Assembly (NCBI GenBank): GCA_033675265.1
Contig: JAUJYZ010001222.1
Coordinates: forward strand, 124,001-188,000
Direction: 5' to 3'
From: Actinostola sp. cb2023
Lineage: Eukaryota; Cnidaria; Anthozoa; Actiniaria; Actinostolidae
Length of the DNA: 64,000 bases
Position 1 is the first letter of the stretch, and each line of letters starts with the position of its first letter. A model generated the notes under the pieces. It worked only from the letters and a program-made list of their open reading frames with translations, was not told the origin of the DNA and did not search any database. This document shows, in pieces, positions 48,061 through 59,286 of the stretch. The position numbers and the translations under genes were made by a program.

Positions 48061-48935
48061 ACATAATTGCTCCTTGGACTCACTCCGGTCTAACTTTCAA
48101 GGCTGACACCAACAAATAGACGTTCGCTAAACCAACAGGTATAATAATCAATGTAATGCTTTGAGTAAATTGTAGCAGAAGTATTGTTAACAATAGTGTA
48201 TAGTCCATAGGTTACGTGATTTCTTAACAAAATATACAATTTATTCAAAGCACAAAAAAAATTGCAGTTAAGACTTTTGATTTCACGATTTTTAGTGAAG
48301 TACTCCAAACAGTAAAGTAAAAATATTTCTTTTATCGATTAAATGTATCAGTGTAAAGTTTTTTCGTTGAAGTACAGTTCTTTATACATTTCGTGCGGTG
48401 TCTTTCTAATGGGCGTTAAACAAAGCAAAGCAATTTTAAAACGTTTGAATTATTTCACTGAAAGTAAAGAGGAAATTTCCCACATGGCATATGATAAAAG
48501 CTCTTTCCAAGCGAGGCATGAAAGCATAAGCGCAAAAGGCATTATTTTACTGTAAAAACGGACTTCAATCCAAGCATATGAACTTTGGTTGCGTAAAAAC
48601 GCGAGACGACCCACATGCATGTAAGCGCAAGGATGGCATTTTCATTTGATTTTTTTCTGCTTGCGTAGGCCCGTTTATGCGTGAATCTTGACATAAAAGA
48701 ACCACTGAGAACGTAAACAAACCTCTGACATTAGAGTGGTTTTCATAAACCCGTGAAATACACTTTAGCGTATTACGCACTATTACACTCCACTTCTTTT
48801 GTTTTCTATTGTGTTTATTTGACTATTACACTCTAATTAGAACGCAAATCGACTTACTGTCAAATTAATTCTATTGTCACTAATGAAGATCAATTGAACG
48901 CATAATTGCGATTTTTTTTCTCCGTGCTTATTATG
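48061..48935. other. intergenic stretch, no gene recognised
   Basis: AT-rich sequence. A diverged copy of the 3920/12162 repeat words (GCGTAAAAACGC, TAGGCCCGTTTATGCG) lies at about 48585-48685, and GAGTGGTTTTCATAAACCCG at 48733 matches 4325. Confidence 0.4.
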
Positions 48936-48938
48936 TCT

Positions 48939-49074
48939 ATGCCGTGTTTACACTTGAGCGCTCTACCAATAAGGTACAAATCAGAAAACTATTGTTTGTT
49001 GCGTGGTGACCGCTCAACAAACAATAGTTTTCTGATTTGTACCTTGGTAGAGCGCTCAAGTGTAAACACGGCAT
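48939..49074. mobile_element. 136-bp near-perfect palindrome
   Basis: ATGCCGTGTTTACACTTGAG and the mirrored end CTCAAGTGTAAACACGGCAT enclose long arms including CAGAAAACTATTGTTTGTTG. A partial arm occurs at 39890-39952, showing that this is a dispersed element. Confidence 0.8.
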
Positions 49075-49411
49075 TAGTTATTGATAGCTAGACTACTGCA
49101 AGCCGTTTACTGAACAATACACGAGACTGACGTCAATTATATATCATCATTGATAAGAACCGATATAAGTATCGACAGACCTGCTGAGTTTTTGATTAGG
49201 CAAGTGAATTTGTGGATCCATCGCAAGAAATACCAAAGGCCGACAGTTATGCATGCCGCACATGGTTTAACTACAGTTTGTGTAGACTATTATCTATTAA
49301 ACTAGTGACTATCAGTAAACCTGCATCATAGAGAAATTAATTCGAATTATGGTGGTTTAATTTAGGTTCTAGTAACATTTGATGCTCTTTTGAAAGCTGG
49401 GCTCATTCATG

Positions 49412-50035
49412 CCCCGTCCACACTAATCCGTTTTTGAAAACCTCCGTTTTCCTTTGACCGAAAACGGATAAAAAGCTCTGCGTCCACACCAGCGTTATCA
49501 CATCGTATTCACCCGTCCACAATAAAGCGTTTTAGTTTAAAAGCGCATACATTTCGATGCGTTTTGGCCTTGTGTCCACGCTAAAACCTGCGTTTTCAAA
49601 TCAAATCAAATCAAATCAAATCAAAAGACTTTATTTTCTGAGGGTGACACTAAACAGTCTCAGACTGATAAACTTGTGGCCCTCTAACCTAAACTAAATA
49701 AATCTATATCTATACTATAATTATAAAAAGTTGAACATCAATCTAAAATACAAAAATTACATTGCATAAGAATAAGAAATATAATATAATATATATATAT
49801 AATAACATTACAATCTGAGCATATTTAAACCTAATACTAAATACTTAAATTAGAATCAAATTACTAGATTAAATGGCCTGGAATCTAACATCAAAAGTCT
49901 CCGCTTTGCCGGAAAGCGTTTTAATTCGAAAACCTCCATTTTCTCCGTTTTCGATCATTTTAGTGTGGACGTACTCGGTTAAAACGCATAAAAAAGTATG
50001 CGTTTTCAAGCGAAAAGCAGTGTGGACGTAACCCC
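49412..50035. mobile_element. repeat with GTCCACACT ends, interrupted by an (AAATC)n-tailed insert
   Basis: CCGTCCACACTAATCCGTTT at the left and GAAAAGCAGTGTGGACG at the right are mirrored, with CGTTTT/AAAACG words throughout. At 49583-49625 an AAATC pentamer run starts a 290-bp insert that ends before AAAGTCTCCGCTTTGCC. TCAAAAG on both sides may be its target duplication. Confidence 0.5.
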
Positions 50036-50106
50036 AGGCTCATAAAACTGGAAACGATAGACTTCTACCAACATAACTACTTTTTTGAATTCTGTTCGTT
50101 AGAAGT

Positions 50107-50517
50107 AAACTGAGTTCGAACAATATTGTCCAATATTTTTTTTAAACATTTTCATGGTAATAAAATATATTAACTAGGGGAAAGAAAATGCCTCGATGAG
50201 CACAAAAGTGCAGTTGTGTTGAACCGGTGTATGCAGAAAAAACTATATCACAAACACTGGGGGGCATCCAAGGGACTATTATACGACTACTCAGGGGGGA
50301 CATCCAAGGGACTATTATACGACTACTGAGTAGTCGTATAATAGTCCCTTGGATGCCCCCCAGTGTTTGTGATATAGTTTTTTCTGTCTGCATGCACCGG
50401 TTCAACACAACTGCACTTTTGTGCTCACCGAGGCATTTTCTTTTCCCTAGTTAATATATTTTATTACCATGAAAATGTTAAAAAAAAATATTGGGCAATA
50501 TTGTTCGAACTCAGTTT
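50107..50517. mobile_element. 411-bp near-perfect palindrome upstream of the neuropeptide gene
   Basis: AAACTGAGTTCGAACAATAT at the left is mirrored exactly at the right. The arms of about 200 bp meet near 50333 at ACTACTGAGTAGT. A short internal direct repeat (GACATCCAAGGGACTATTAT next to GGCATCCAAGGG) makes the centre slightly asymmetric. It ends 36 bp before the TATA box of the neuropeptide gene. Confidence 0.85.
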
Positions 50518-50553
50518 GTGTTTAATGAACTTAAACTGACACAAACTGACACG

Positions 50554-50560
50554 TATAAAA
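50554..50560 (+). promoter_or_regulatory. TATA box of the neuropeptide gene
   Basis: TATAAAA, in the context ACACGTATAAAAGACG, lies 294 nt upstream of the ATG. Transcription would begin near 50585, giving a 5' UTR of up to about 270 nt unless a 5' intron exists. Confidence 0.6.
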
Positions 50561-50853
50561 GACGCTAAGTTTACTGACGTAATTCCGACGGTAGTCTTTC
50601 GTAGCAAACTGAACATGTAAGGCATATTCTAGCATTTTGTGATGGGACAGCTTTGTACAACGGCGAGTAGTTAACTATATAGTTTGTCATCAAACAAGCT
50701 CCCTAAGTTTCACAAATTCGCCTTCGCTGCTCTCAGAATTAACATGATAGATGATTACAAGATAAAAGAGATCGTCGTCACACTTCATCAAAAACCCATC
50801 ATGAAAGACAGTCATTACAGAAAGAAAACTTTTGAAATTTTAGATTGTTGAAA

Positions 50854-52078
50854 ATGGACGCGAAGAAGACGGTGTTTTTGGCTGTCGTGGCCTGCTTGCT
50901 GCTAACAGTGTGTATCGAACAATCATCTGCCCAAAGACTAGGAGGGCTCCGGTGGGGGCGACGTGAATTGAGCCAACCAAACGAAATTGCTTGGGTCCCT
51001 AAAGATTGGCCTTTCGAGAAGAGCACAGTCCAAAAGAGGAGAGGTAAGTCGCTACTAAAATCGCTGAAACATGCTTACTGTACGTTCGCACTATATCTGG
51101 ACTGTCGCACTGCCGTGAGCATGCACTATAACAGAGGTATACGCGAGAGCAATTGGAAAACAAAAATGCGCTTCAAAATTCTTTATACGGTTTGAAACTG
51201 ACCAACAGACATCATTCTTGAGGATTCTCTTCCAAAGTTTTAACCCACAATTCATGATTTCACTGGAATCTAAATCATCGATATTTCTAACAATAGGAAC
51301 TATCTCTCTTACTTTCTTCTTCAATTTGCTCGACTCTTAGGGCCGAGGCAGGCGAGTAATTGGCGAAACAATGTTACTAGTCGCCATGTTCCTTGCTCAA
51401 CATTGTTGCCTGCAGCTCGTGCAAACTGGAAAACATTTGATTTTAAAAACTAATTTTACTTCCGAAAAAAATGTTGCGCGCGCGACCAAACGAGGAAACA
51501 TGACGCGAAACACGCGTTAAATTTACACAACATAGTTTCCTCGCGCGGTCCTTATAGACCTTGACTTCTATACTCTAACTGAATATCTGTTGGAAGCTTA
51601 ATAAATAAATAAATCATGAAATCACACTGTCATAATACGAGAGGAGAAGTATGCTTTCTTGGTTAATAACAATCAACAGAAATGACATTTGATTAAAATA
51701 CATCTACTGAATGACTACAAAGTCAATTACGCACTGTTTCATACATACAGTCATTCTCAAAAAGGTTGTCCAGATTAAAACACCACAATACTACAATAAA
51801 GTCACGTGATTCATTATGTATTCAATTTCCTCGCGTGGAATTTCAATTTGAGATGCAAAAGTACACGGCATTGTGGGAACTGAATGTAATGGCGCTGGTA
51901 TCAACTCGCAGTTCCGCGCGCATTTGAAAACATAATGAATCACGCGACTTTATTGTAGTATTGTAGTCTTTTCATCTGGACAACCTTTTTGAGAATGACT
52001 GTATGTCTCATGTGTCAAATGTTAATATATAATATTTTTGCCGTTATTATTTCAGAATTCAAGTTCGGCAAATTCTAA
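50854..52078 (+). CDS. RWamide-type neuropeptide precursor (predicted)
   Basis: Two exons: 50854-51043 and 52056-52078. The intron is phase 1, with donor GAG/GTAAGT and acceptor ATTATTTCAG. The ATG is in good context (GAAAATGG). The 70-residue product starts with a signal peptide (KKTVFLAVVACLLLTVCIEQ, cleavage expected after SSA). It is followed at once by QRLGGLRW-G-RR: an N-terminal Gln able to form pyroglutamate, then Gly as amide donor and a dibasic site, giving a pQRLGGLRW-amide. An acidic/aromatic spacer leads to QKRR, and exon 2 encodes EFKF-G-K-F-stop, a possible second amidated peptide (EFKF-amide). The -LRWamide ending matches the Antho-RWamides of sea anemones (QSLRW-amide, QGLRW-amide). 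Such peptides act as transmitters on neurons and muscle. The intron holds a MITE. Confidence 0.85.
51330..51545. repeat. AACATTGTTGC-type repeat inside the neuropeptide intron
   Basis: CGAAACAATGTTACTAGTCG, CTCAACATTGTTGCC and the mirrored GGAAACATG/CATAGTTTCC pair with TCGCGCG ends indicate a small decayed palindromic element related to the CAACATTGTTG family. Confidence 0.4.
51748..52001. mobile_element. 254-bp TA-flanked MITE, copy 2, in the neuropeptide intron
   Basis: CAGTCATTCTCAAAAAGG and its mirror are flanked by TA. The centre is the inverse of copy 1 (23414-23669), so the element sits in the opposite orientation. It ends 54 bp before the exon 2 acceptor. Confidence 0.85.
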
Positions 52079-52170
52079 TGAACACCTACACGTAATGATT
52101 AACCCAAGCAATATCTGGAAGCTGCGAAGCTACAACTTATTTACCCACTGATCTCTGATATGTTAATTCT

Positions 52171-52176
52171 AATAAA
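52171..52176 (+). terminator. AATAAA poly(A) signal of the neuropeptide gene
   Basis: AATAAA, in the context TTCTAATAAAGAACTG, lies 92 nt after the stop codon and is followed by AT-rich sequence. It is a short, typical 3' UTR. Confidence 0.7.
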
Positions 52177-52319
52177 GAACTGAATCCTTGCACAACAAGA
52201 AATGCATTCGCTCAGTTAAACTTTAATAGTGAAAGTAATAAAAGGGGGGGGGGGGGGGGGGAGGCGCGCGTAGAGGAGGAAGGAGACGGGAGAGGGGAGG
52301 TTCAACGCCGCAAGCGATC

Positions 52320-55300
52320 AGCTGTAGATATAGCGGGGGACGGTCGGTAAGGTAAAAGAGATATATATCTATAGTAGGAGAGGGTCGATACGGTAAAAGA
52401 GGTATATATATAGCAGGAGAGGGTCGATACGGTAAAAGAGGTATTTCTATAGCAGGAGAGGGTCGATACGGTAAAACAGGTATAGATACTGTAGATATAT
52501 AGCAGGAGAGAGTCGGTAAGGTAAAATAGGCATATCTATAGCAGGAGAGGGTCGATACGGTAAAACAGGTATAGATACTGTAGATATATAGCAGGAGAGA
52601 GTCGGTAAGGTAAAATAGGTATATCTATAGCAGGAGAGAGTCGGTAAGGTAAAATAGGTATAGATACTGTAGATATATAGCAGGAGAGGGTCGGTATGGT
52701 AAAATAGGCATATCTATAGCAGGAGAGGGTCGATACGGTAAAATAGGTATAGATACTGTAGATATATAGCAGGAGAGGGTCGATACGGTAAAATAGGTAT
52801 AGATACTGTAGATATATAGCAGGAGAGGGTCGATACGGTAAAATAGGTATAGATACTGTAGATATATAGCAGGAGAGGGTCGATACGGTAAAATAGGTAT
52901 AGATACTGTAGATATATAGCAGGAGAGGGTCGGTAAGGTAAAATAGGTATATATATATAGCAGGAGAGGGTCGATACGGTAAAAAACAGGTATAGATACT
53001 GTATAGATACTGTAGATATATAGCAGGAGAGGGTCGATACGGTAAAATAGGTATATATATAGCAGGAGAGGGTCGATACGGTAAAACAGGTATAGATACT
53101 GTAGATATATAGCAGGAGAGAGTCGGTAAGGTAAAATAGATATAGATATAGATATATAGCAGGAGAGGGTCGATACGGTAAAATAGGTATATCTATAGCA
53201 GGAGAGGGTCGATACGGTAAAACAGGTATAGATACTGTAGATATATAGCAGGAGAGAGTCGGTAAGGTAAAATAGGCATATCTATAGCAGGAGAGGGTCG
53301 ATACGGTAAAACAGGTATAGATACTGTAGATATATAGCAGCAGGAGAGAGACGGTCGGTATAGGTAAAATAGATATAGATACTGTAGATATATAGCAGGA
53401 GAAGGTCGGTAAGGTAAAATAGGCATATCTATAGCAGGAGAGGGTCGATACGGTAAAATAGGTATAGATACTGTAGATATATAGCAGGAGAGGGTCGGTA
53501 AGGTAAAATAGGTATATCTATAGCAGGAGAGGGTCGATACGGTAAAATAGGTATAGATCGATACGGTAAAATAGATACTGTATATAGCAGGAGAGGGTCG
53601 ATAAGGTAAAAAATATATCTATAGCAGGAGAGGGTCGATACGGTAAAACAGGTATAGATACTGTAGATATATAGCAGGAGAGGGTCGATACGGTAAAATA
53701 GGTATATCTATAGCAGGAGAGGGTCGATACGGTAAAACTGGTATAGATACTGTAGATATATAGCAGGAGAGGGTCGGTAAGGTAAAATAGCAGGGTATAT
53801 ATATAGCAGGAGAGGGTCGATACGGTAAAAGAGGTATAGATACTGTAGATATATAGCAGGAGAGGGTCGATACGGTAAAATAGGTATATATATAGCAGGA
53901 GAGGGTCGATACGGTAAAATAGGTATAGATACTGTAGATATATAGCAGGAGAGAGAGTCGGTAAGGTAAAAGAGGTATAGATCTATAGCAGGAGAGGGTC
54001 GATACGGTAAAACAGGTATAGATACTGTAGATATATATCAGGAGAGGGTCGGTAAGGTAAAATAGGTATATATATAGCAGGAGAGGGTCGATACGGTAAA
54101 AGAGGTATAGATACTGTAGATATATAGCAGGAGAGGGTCGATACGGTAAAATAGGTATATATATAGCAGGAGAGGGTCGATACGGTAAAATAGGTATAGA
54201 TACTGTAGATATATAGCAGGAGAGGGTCGGTAAGGTAAAATAGGCATATCTATAGCAGGAGAGGGTCGATACGGTAAAATAGGTATAGATACTGTAGATA
54301 GGTATAGATACTAAGGTAGTATATATATAGCAGGAGAGGGTCGATACGGTAAAATAGGTATAGATACTGTAGATATATAGCAGGAGAGGGTCGGTAAGGT
54401 ATATATAGATATAGCAGGAAATACGGTAGGTATATCTATAGCAGAGAGACGGGGTCGATACGGGTAAAACAGGTATAGATACTGTAGATATATAGCAGGA
54501 GAGGGTCGATACGGTAAAATAGGTATAGATACTGTAGATATATAGCAGGAGAGGGTCGGTATGGTAAAATAGGCATATCTATAGCAGGAGAGGGTCGATA
54601 CGGTAAAATAGGTATAGATACTGTAGATATATAGCAGGAGAGAGTCGATACGGTAAAATAGGCATATCTATAGCAGGAGAGGGTCGATACGATACGGTAA
54701 AATAGATATAGATACTGTAGATAGGTATATATAGCAGGAGAGCAGGAGAGAGTCGGTCGGTAAGGTAAAATAGGTATAGATACTGTAGATATATAGCAGG
54801 AGAGAGTCGGTAAGGTAAAATAGGTATATCTATAGCAGGAGAGGGTCGATACGGTAAAACAGGTATAGATACTGTAGATATATAGCAGGAGAGAGTCGAT
54901 ACGGTAAAATAGGCATATCTATAGCAGGAGAGGGTCGATACGGTAAAATAGGTATAGATACTGTAGATATATAGCAGGAGAGGGTCGGTAAGGTAAAATA
55001 GGCATATCTATAGCAGGAGAGGGTCGGTAAGGTAAAATAGGTATATATATAGCAGGAGAGGGTCGATACGGTAAAACAGATATAGATACTGTAGATATAT
55101 AGCAGGAGAGGGTCGATAAGGTAAAATAGGTATATCTATAGCAGGAGAGGGTCGATACGGTAAAATAGATATAGATACTAGTATAGATACTGTAGATATA
55201 GCAGGAGAGGGTCGGTAAGGTAAAAATAGGCATATCTATAGCAGGAGAGAGTCGGTAAGGTAAAATAGGTATAGATACTGTAGATATATAGCAGGAGAGG

Positions 55301-58300
55301 GTCGATACGGTAAAATAGATATAGATACTGTAGATATATAGCAGGAGAGGGTCGGTAAGGTAAAATAGGCATATCTATAGCAGGAGAGAGTCGGTAAGGT
55401 AAAATAGGTATAGATACTGTAGATATATAGCAGGAGAGGGTCGGTAAGGTAAAATAGGCATATCTATAGCAGGAGAGAGTCGGTAAGGTAAAATAGGTAT
55501 AGATACTGTAGATATATAGCAGGAGAGGGTCGATACGGTAAAATAGGTATAGATACTGTAGATATATAGCAGGAGAAGGTCGGTAAGGTAAAAATAGGCA
55601 TATCTATAGCAGAGAGAGGGTCGAGAGGGTCGATACGGTAAAAAAATAGGTATAGATACTAAAAGAGGTATAGTACTGTAATATATATAGCAGGAGAGGG
55701 TCGATAAGGTAAAATAGGTATATCTATAGCAGGAGAGGGTCGATACGGTAAAATAGGTATAGATACTGTAGATATATAGCAGGAGAGGGTCGGTAAGGTA
55801 AAATAGGCATATCTATAGCAGGAGAGGGTCGATACGGTAAAATAGGTATAGATACTGTAGATATATAGCAGGAGAGGGTCGGTACGGTAAAAAATATGTA
55901 TAGATATATAGCAGGAGAGGGTCGATACGGTAAAACAGGTATAGATACTGTAGATATATAGCAGGAGAAGGTCGGTATGGTAAAATAGGTATATATATAG
56001 CAGGAGAGGGTCGATACGGTAAAATAGGTATAGATACTGTAGATATATAGCAGGAGAGAGGTCGGGTAGGTATATAAATAGTCGTACGGTAAAATATAGA
56101 TATCTATATAGCAGGAGAGGGTCGATACGGTAAAATAGGTATAGATACTGTAGATATATAGCAGGAGAGGGTCGATAAGGTAAAATAGGTATATCTATAG
56201 CAGGAGAGGGTCGATACGGTAAAATAGGTATAGATACTGTAGATATATAGCAGGAGAGAGTCGGTAAGGTAAAATAGGCATATCTATAGCAGGAGAGGGT
56301 CGATACGGTAAAATAGGTATAGATACTGTAGATATATAGCAGGAGAGGGTCGGTAAGGTAAAATAGGCATATCTATAGCAGGAGAGGGTCGATACGGTAA
56401 AACAGGTATAGATACTGTAGATATATAGCAGGAGAAGGTCGATACGGTAAAACAGGTATAGATACTGTAGATATATAGCAGGAGAGAGTCGATACGGTAA
56501 AATAGGCATATCTATAGCAGGAGAGGGTCGATACGGTAAAATAGGTATAGATACTGTAGATATATAGCAGGAGAGGGTCGGTAAGGTAAAATAGGTATAT
56601 CTATAGCAGGAGAGGGTCGATACGGTAAAACAGGTATAGATACTGTAGATATATAGTAAAATAGGTATATATATAGCTAGGAGAGGGTCGATACGGTAAA
56701 ATAGGTATAGATACTGTAGATATATAGCAGGAGAGGGTCGATACGGTAAAATAGGTATAGATACTGTAGATATATAGCAGGAGAGAGTCGGTAAGGTAAA
56801 AAAATAGGTCATATCTATAGCTGTAGATATATAGCAGGAGAGGGTCGATACGGTAAAAAATAGATATAGATACTGTAGATATATAGCAGGAGAGGGTCGA
56901 TACGGTAAAACAGGTATAGATACTGTAGATATATAGCAGGAGAGGGTCGATACGGTAAAATAGGTATAGATACTGTAGATATATAGCAGGAGAGGGTCTG
57001 TAGGATATATAGCAGGAGAGGGTCGATACGGTAAAATAGGTATAGATACTGTAGATATATAGCAGGAGAGAGTCGGTAAGGTAAAATAGGCATATCTATA
57101 GCAGGAGAGGGTCGATACGGTAAAATAGATATAGATACTGTAGATATATAGCAGGAGAGGGTCGATACGGTAAAACAGGTATAGATACTGTAGATATATA
57201 GCAGGAGAAGGTCGGTAAGGTAAAATAGGTATATCTATAGCAGGAGAGGGTCGATACGGTAAAATAGATATAGATACTGTAGATATATAGCAGGAGAGGG
57301 TCGATACGGTAAAACAGGTATAGATACTGTAGATACTGTATATATAGCAGGAGAAGGTCGGTAAGGTAAAATAGGCATATCTATAGCAGGAGAGGGTCGA
57401 TACAGGAGAGGGTCGATACGGTAAATAGTAAAATAGATATAGATACTGTAGTATATATATAGCAGGAGAGGGTCGATACGGTAAAATAGGTATATCTATA
57501 GCAGGAGAGGGTCGATACGGTAAAAGAGGTATAGATACTGTAGATATATAGCAGGAGAGGGTCGGTAAGGTAAAATAGGTATATCTATAGCAGGAGAGAG
57601 TCGGTAAGGTAAAATAGGTATAGATACTGTAGATATATAGCAGGAGAGGGTCGATACGGTAAAATAGGTATATCTATAGCAGGAGAGGGTCGATACGGTA
57701 GGTAAAATACAGGTATACGGTAAAATAGGTATAGATACTGTAGATATATATAGCAGTCGGTAAGGAGATACGGTAAAATAGGTATAGATACTGTAGATAT
57801 ATAGAGAGGGTCGATACGGTATAAATATATATAGATACTGTATAGGTATATATATAGCAGGAGAGGGGTCGGTAAGGTAAAATAGGTATATCTATAGCAG
57901 GAGAGGGTCGATACGGTAAAATAGGTATAGATACTGTAGATATATAGCAGGAGAGGGTCGGTACGGTAAAATAGGTATATCTATAGCAGGAGAGGGTCGG
58001 TAAGGTAAAATAGGTATAGATACTGTAGATATATAGCAGGAGAGGGTCGGTAAGGTAAAATATATATATAGATATATAGCAGGAGAGGGTCGATACGGTA
58101 AAATAGGTATAGATACTGTAGATATATAGCAGGAGAGGGTCGATACGGTAAAATATGTATAGATATATAGCAGGAGAGGGTCGATACGGTAAAATAGGTA
58201 TAGATACTGTAGATATATAGCAGGAGAGGGTCGATACGGTAAAATAGGTATAGATATAGATATATAGCAGGAGAGGGTAAAATAGGTATATATATAGCAG

Positions 58301-59170
58301 GAGAGGGTCGATACGGTAAAATAGGTATAGATACTGTAGATATATAGCAGGAGAGGGGTCGTAAATACGGTAAAATATGTATAGATATATAGCAGGAGAG
58401 GGTCGATACGGTAAAATAGGTATAGATACTGTAGATATATAGCAGGAGAGGGTCGATACGGTAAAATAGGTATAGATACTGTAGATATATAGCAGGAGAG
58501 GTCGGTAAGGTAAAATAGGTATATCTATAGCAGGAGAGGGTCGATACGGTAAAACAGGTATAGATACTGTAGATATATAGCAGGAGAGGGTCGATACGGT
58601 AAAATATGTAAAAATAGATATATATATAGCAGGAGAGGGTCGATACGGTAAAATAGGTATAGATACTGTAGATATATAGCAGGAGAGAGTCGGTAAGGTA
58701 AAATAGGTAGATATATAGCAGGAGAGGGTCGATACGGTAAAACAGGTATAGATACTGTAGATATATAGCAGGAGAGGGTCGATACGGTAAAATATGTATA
58801 GATATATAGCAGGAGAGGGTCGATACGGTAAAATAGGTATAGATACTGTAGATATATAGCAGGAGAGAGTCGATACGGTAAAAGAGGTATAGATATATAG
58901 CAGGAGAGGGTCGATACGGTAAAAGAGGTATAGATATATATAGCGCAGAGGGATAATATAATGGTAATAGATATAGATACATAGCAGGAGAGGGTCGATA
59001 TATACGGTAAAAGGGGTATATAGATATAGTGGCAAAGGTACCGGCGATATGGTAAAAGAGGTATACATATAGCGGGAGAGGGTCGATACGATACTATATA
59101 CGTTAAAAGAGGTTTATATATAGCGGCAGAGGGATGATATGGTAAAAGAGGTATAGATATAGCGAGAGAT
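52320..59170. repeat. 39/50-bp satellite array, about 6.85 kb
   Basis: Head-to-tail units on the core TATAGCAGGAGAGGGTCGAT plus ACGGTAAAATAGGTATA. A short form closes with TC (39 bp). A long form adds GATACTGTAGATA (50 bp). Subtypes are GGTAAGG versus GATACGG, and AACAGG or AAGAGG versus AATAGG. The forms are interspersed, often alternating. Edge units (52320-52420 and 58925-59165) are the most diverged. A G run (about 52244-52261) precedes the array. The long minus-strand frames, such as 59068-57674, encode only periodic LLLYIYS-IYTYFTV-type peptide and are not genes. Confidence 0.97.
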
Positions 59171-59286
59171 CCATATATAAACTCTTATATCGAGAAATAC
59201 ACAAACAGAGCAATACAAACGCATGATATAAAGGCAAAGTTGACATTGAGGAATGTTTTGGCCCGTGGATCCTGTTTCAGTGACAT

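Noticed and set aside
50142..50454. Frames of 75-88 codons on both strands
   Set aside because: Mirror translations of the 411-bp palindrome.
53193..57093. Series of 60-200-codon minus-strand frames (PILPYRPSPAIYLQYLY type)
   Set aside because: Same satellite artefact in other phases.
57674..59068. 464- and 333-codon minus-strand open frames
   Set aside because: They lie wholly within the 39/50-bp satellite and encode only its periodic translation; length comes from repeat phase, not selection.
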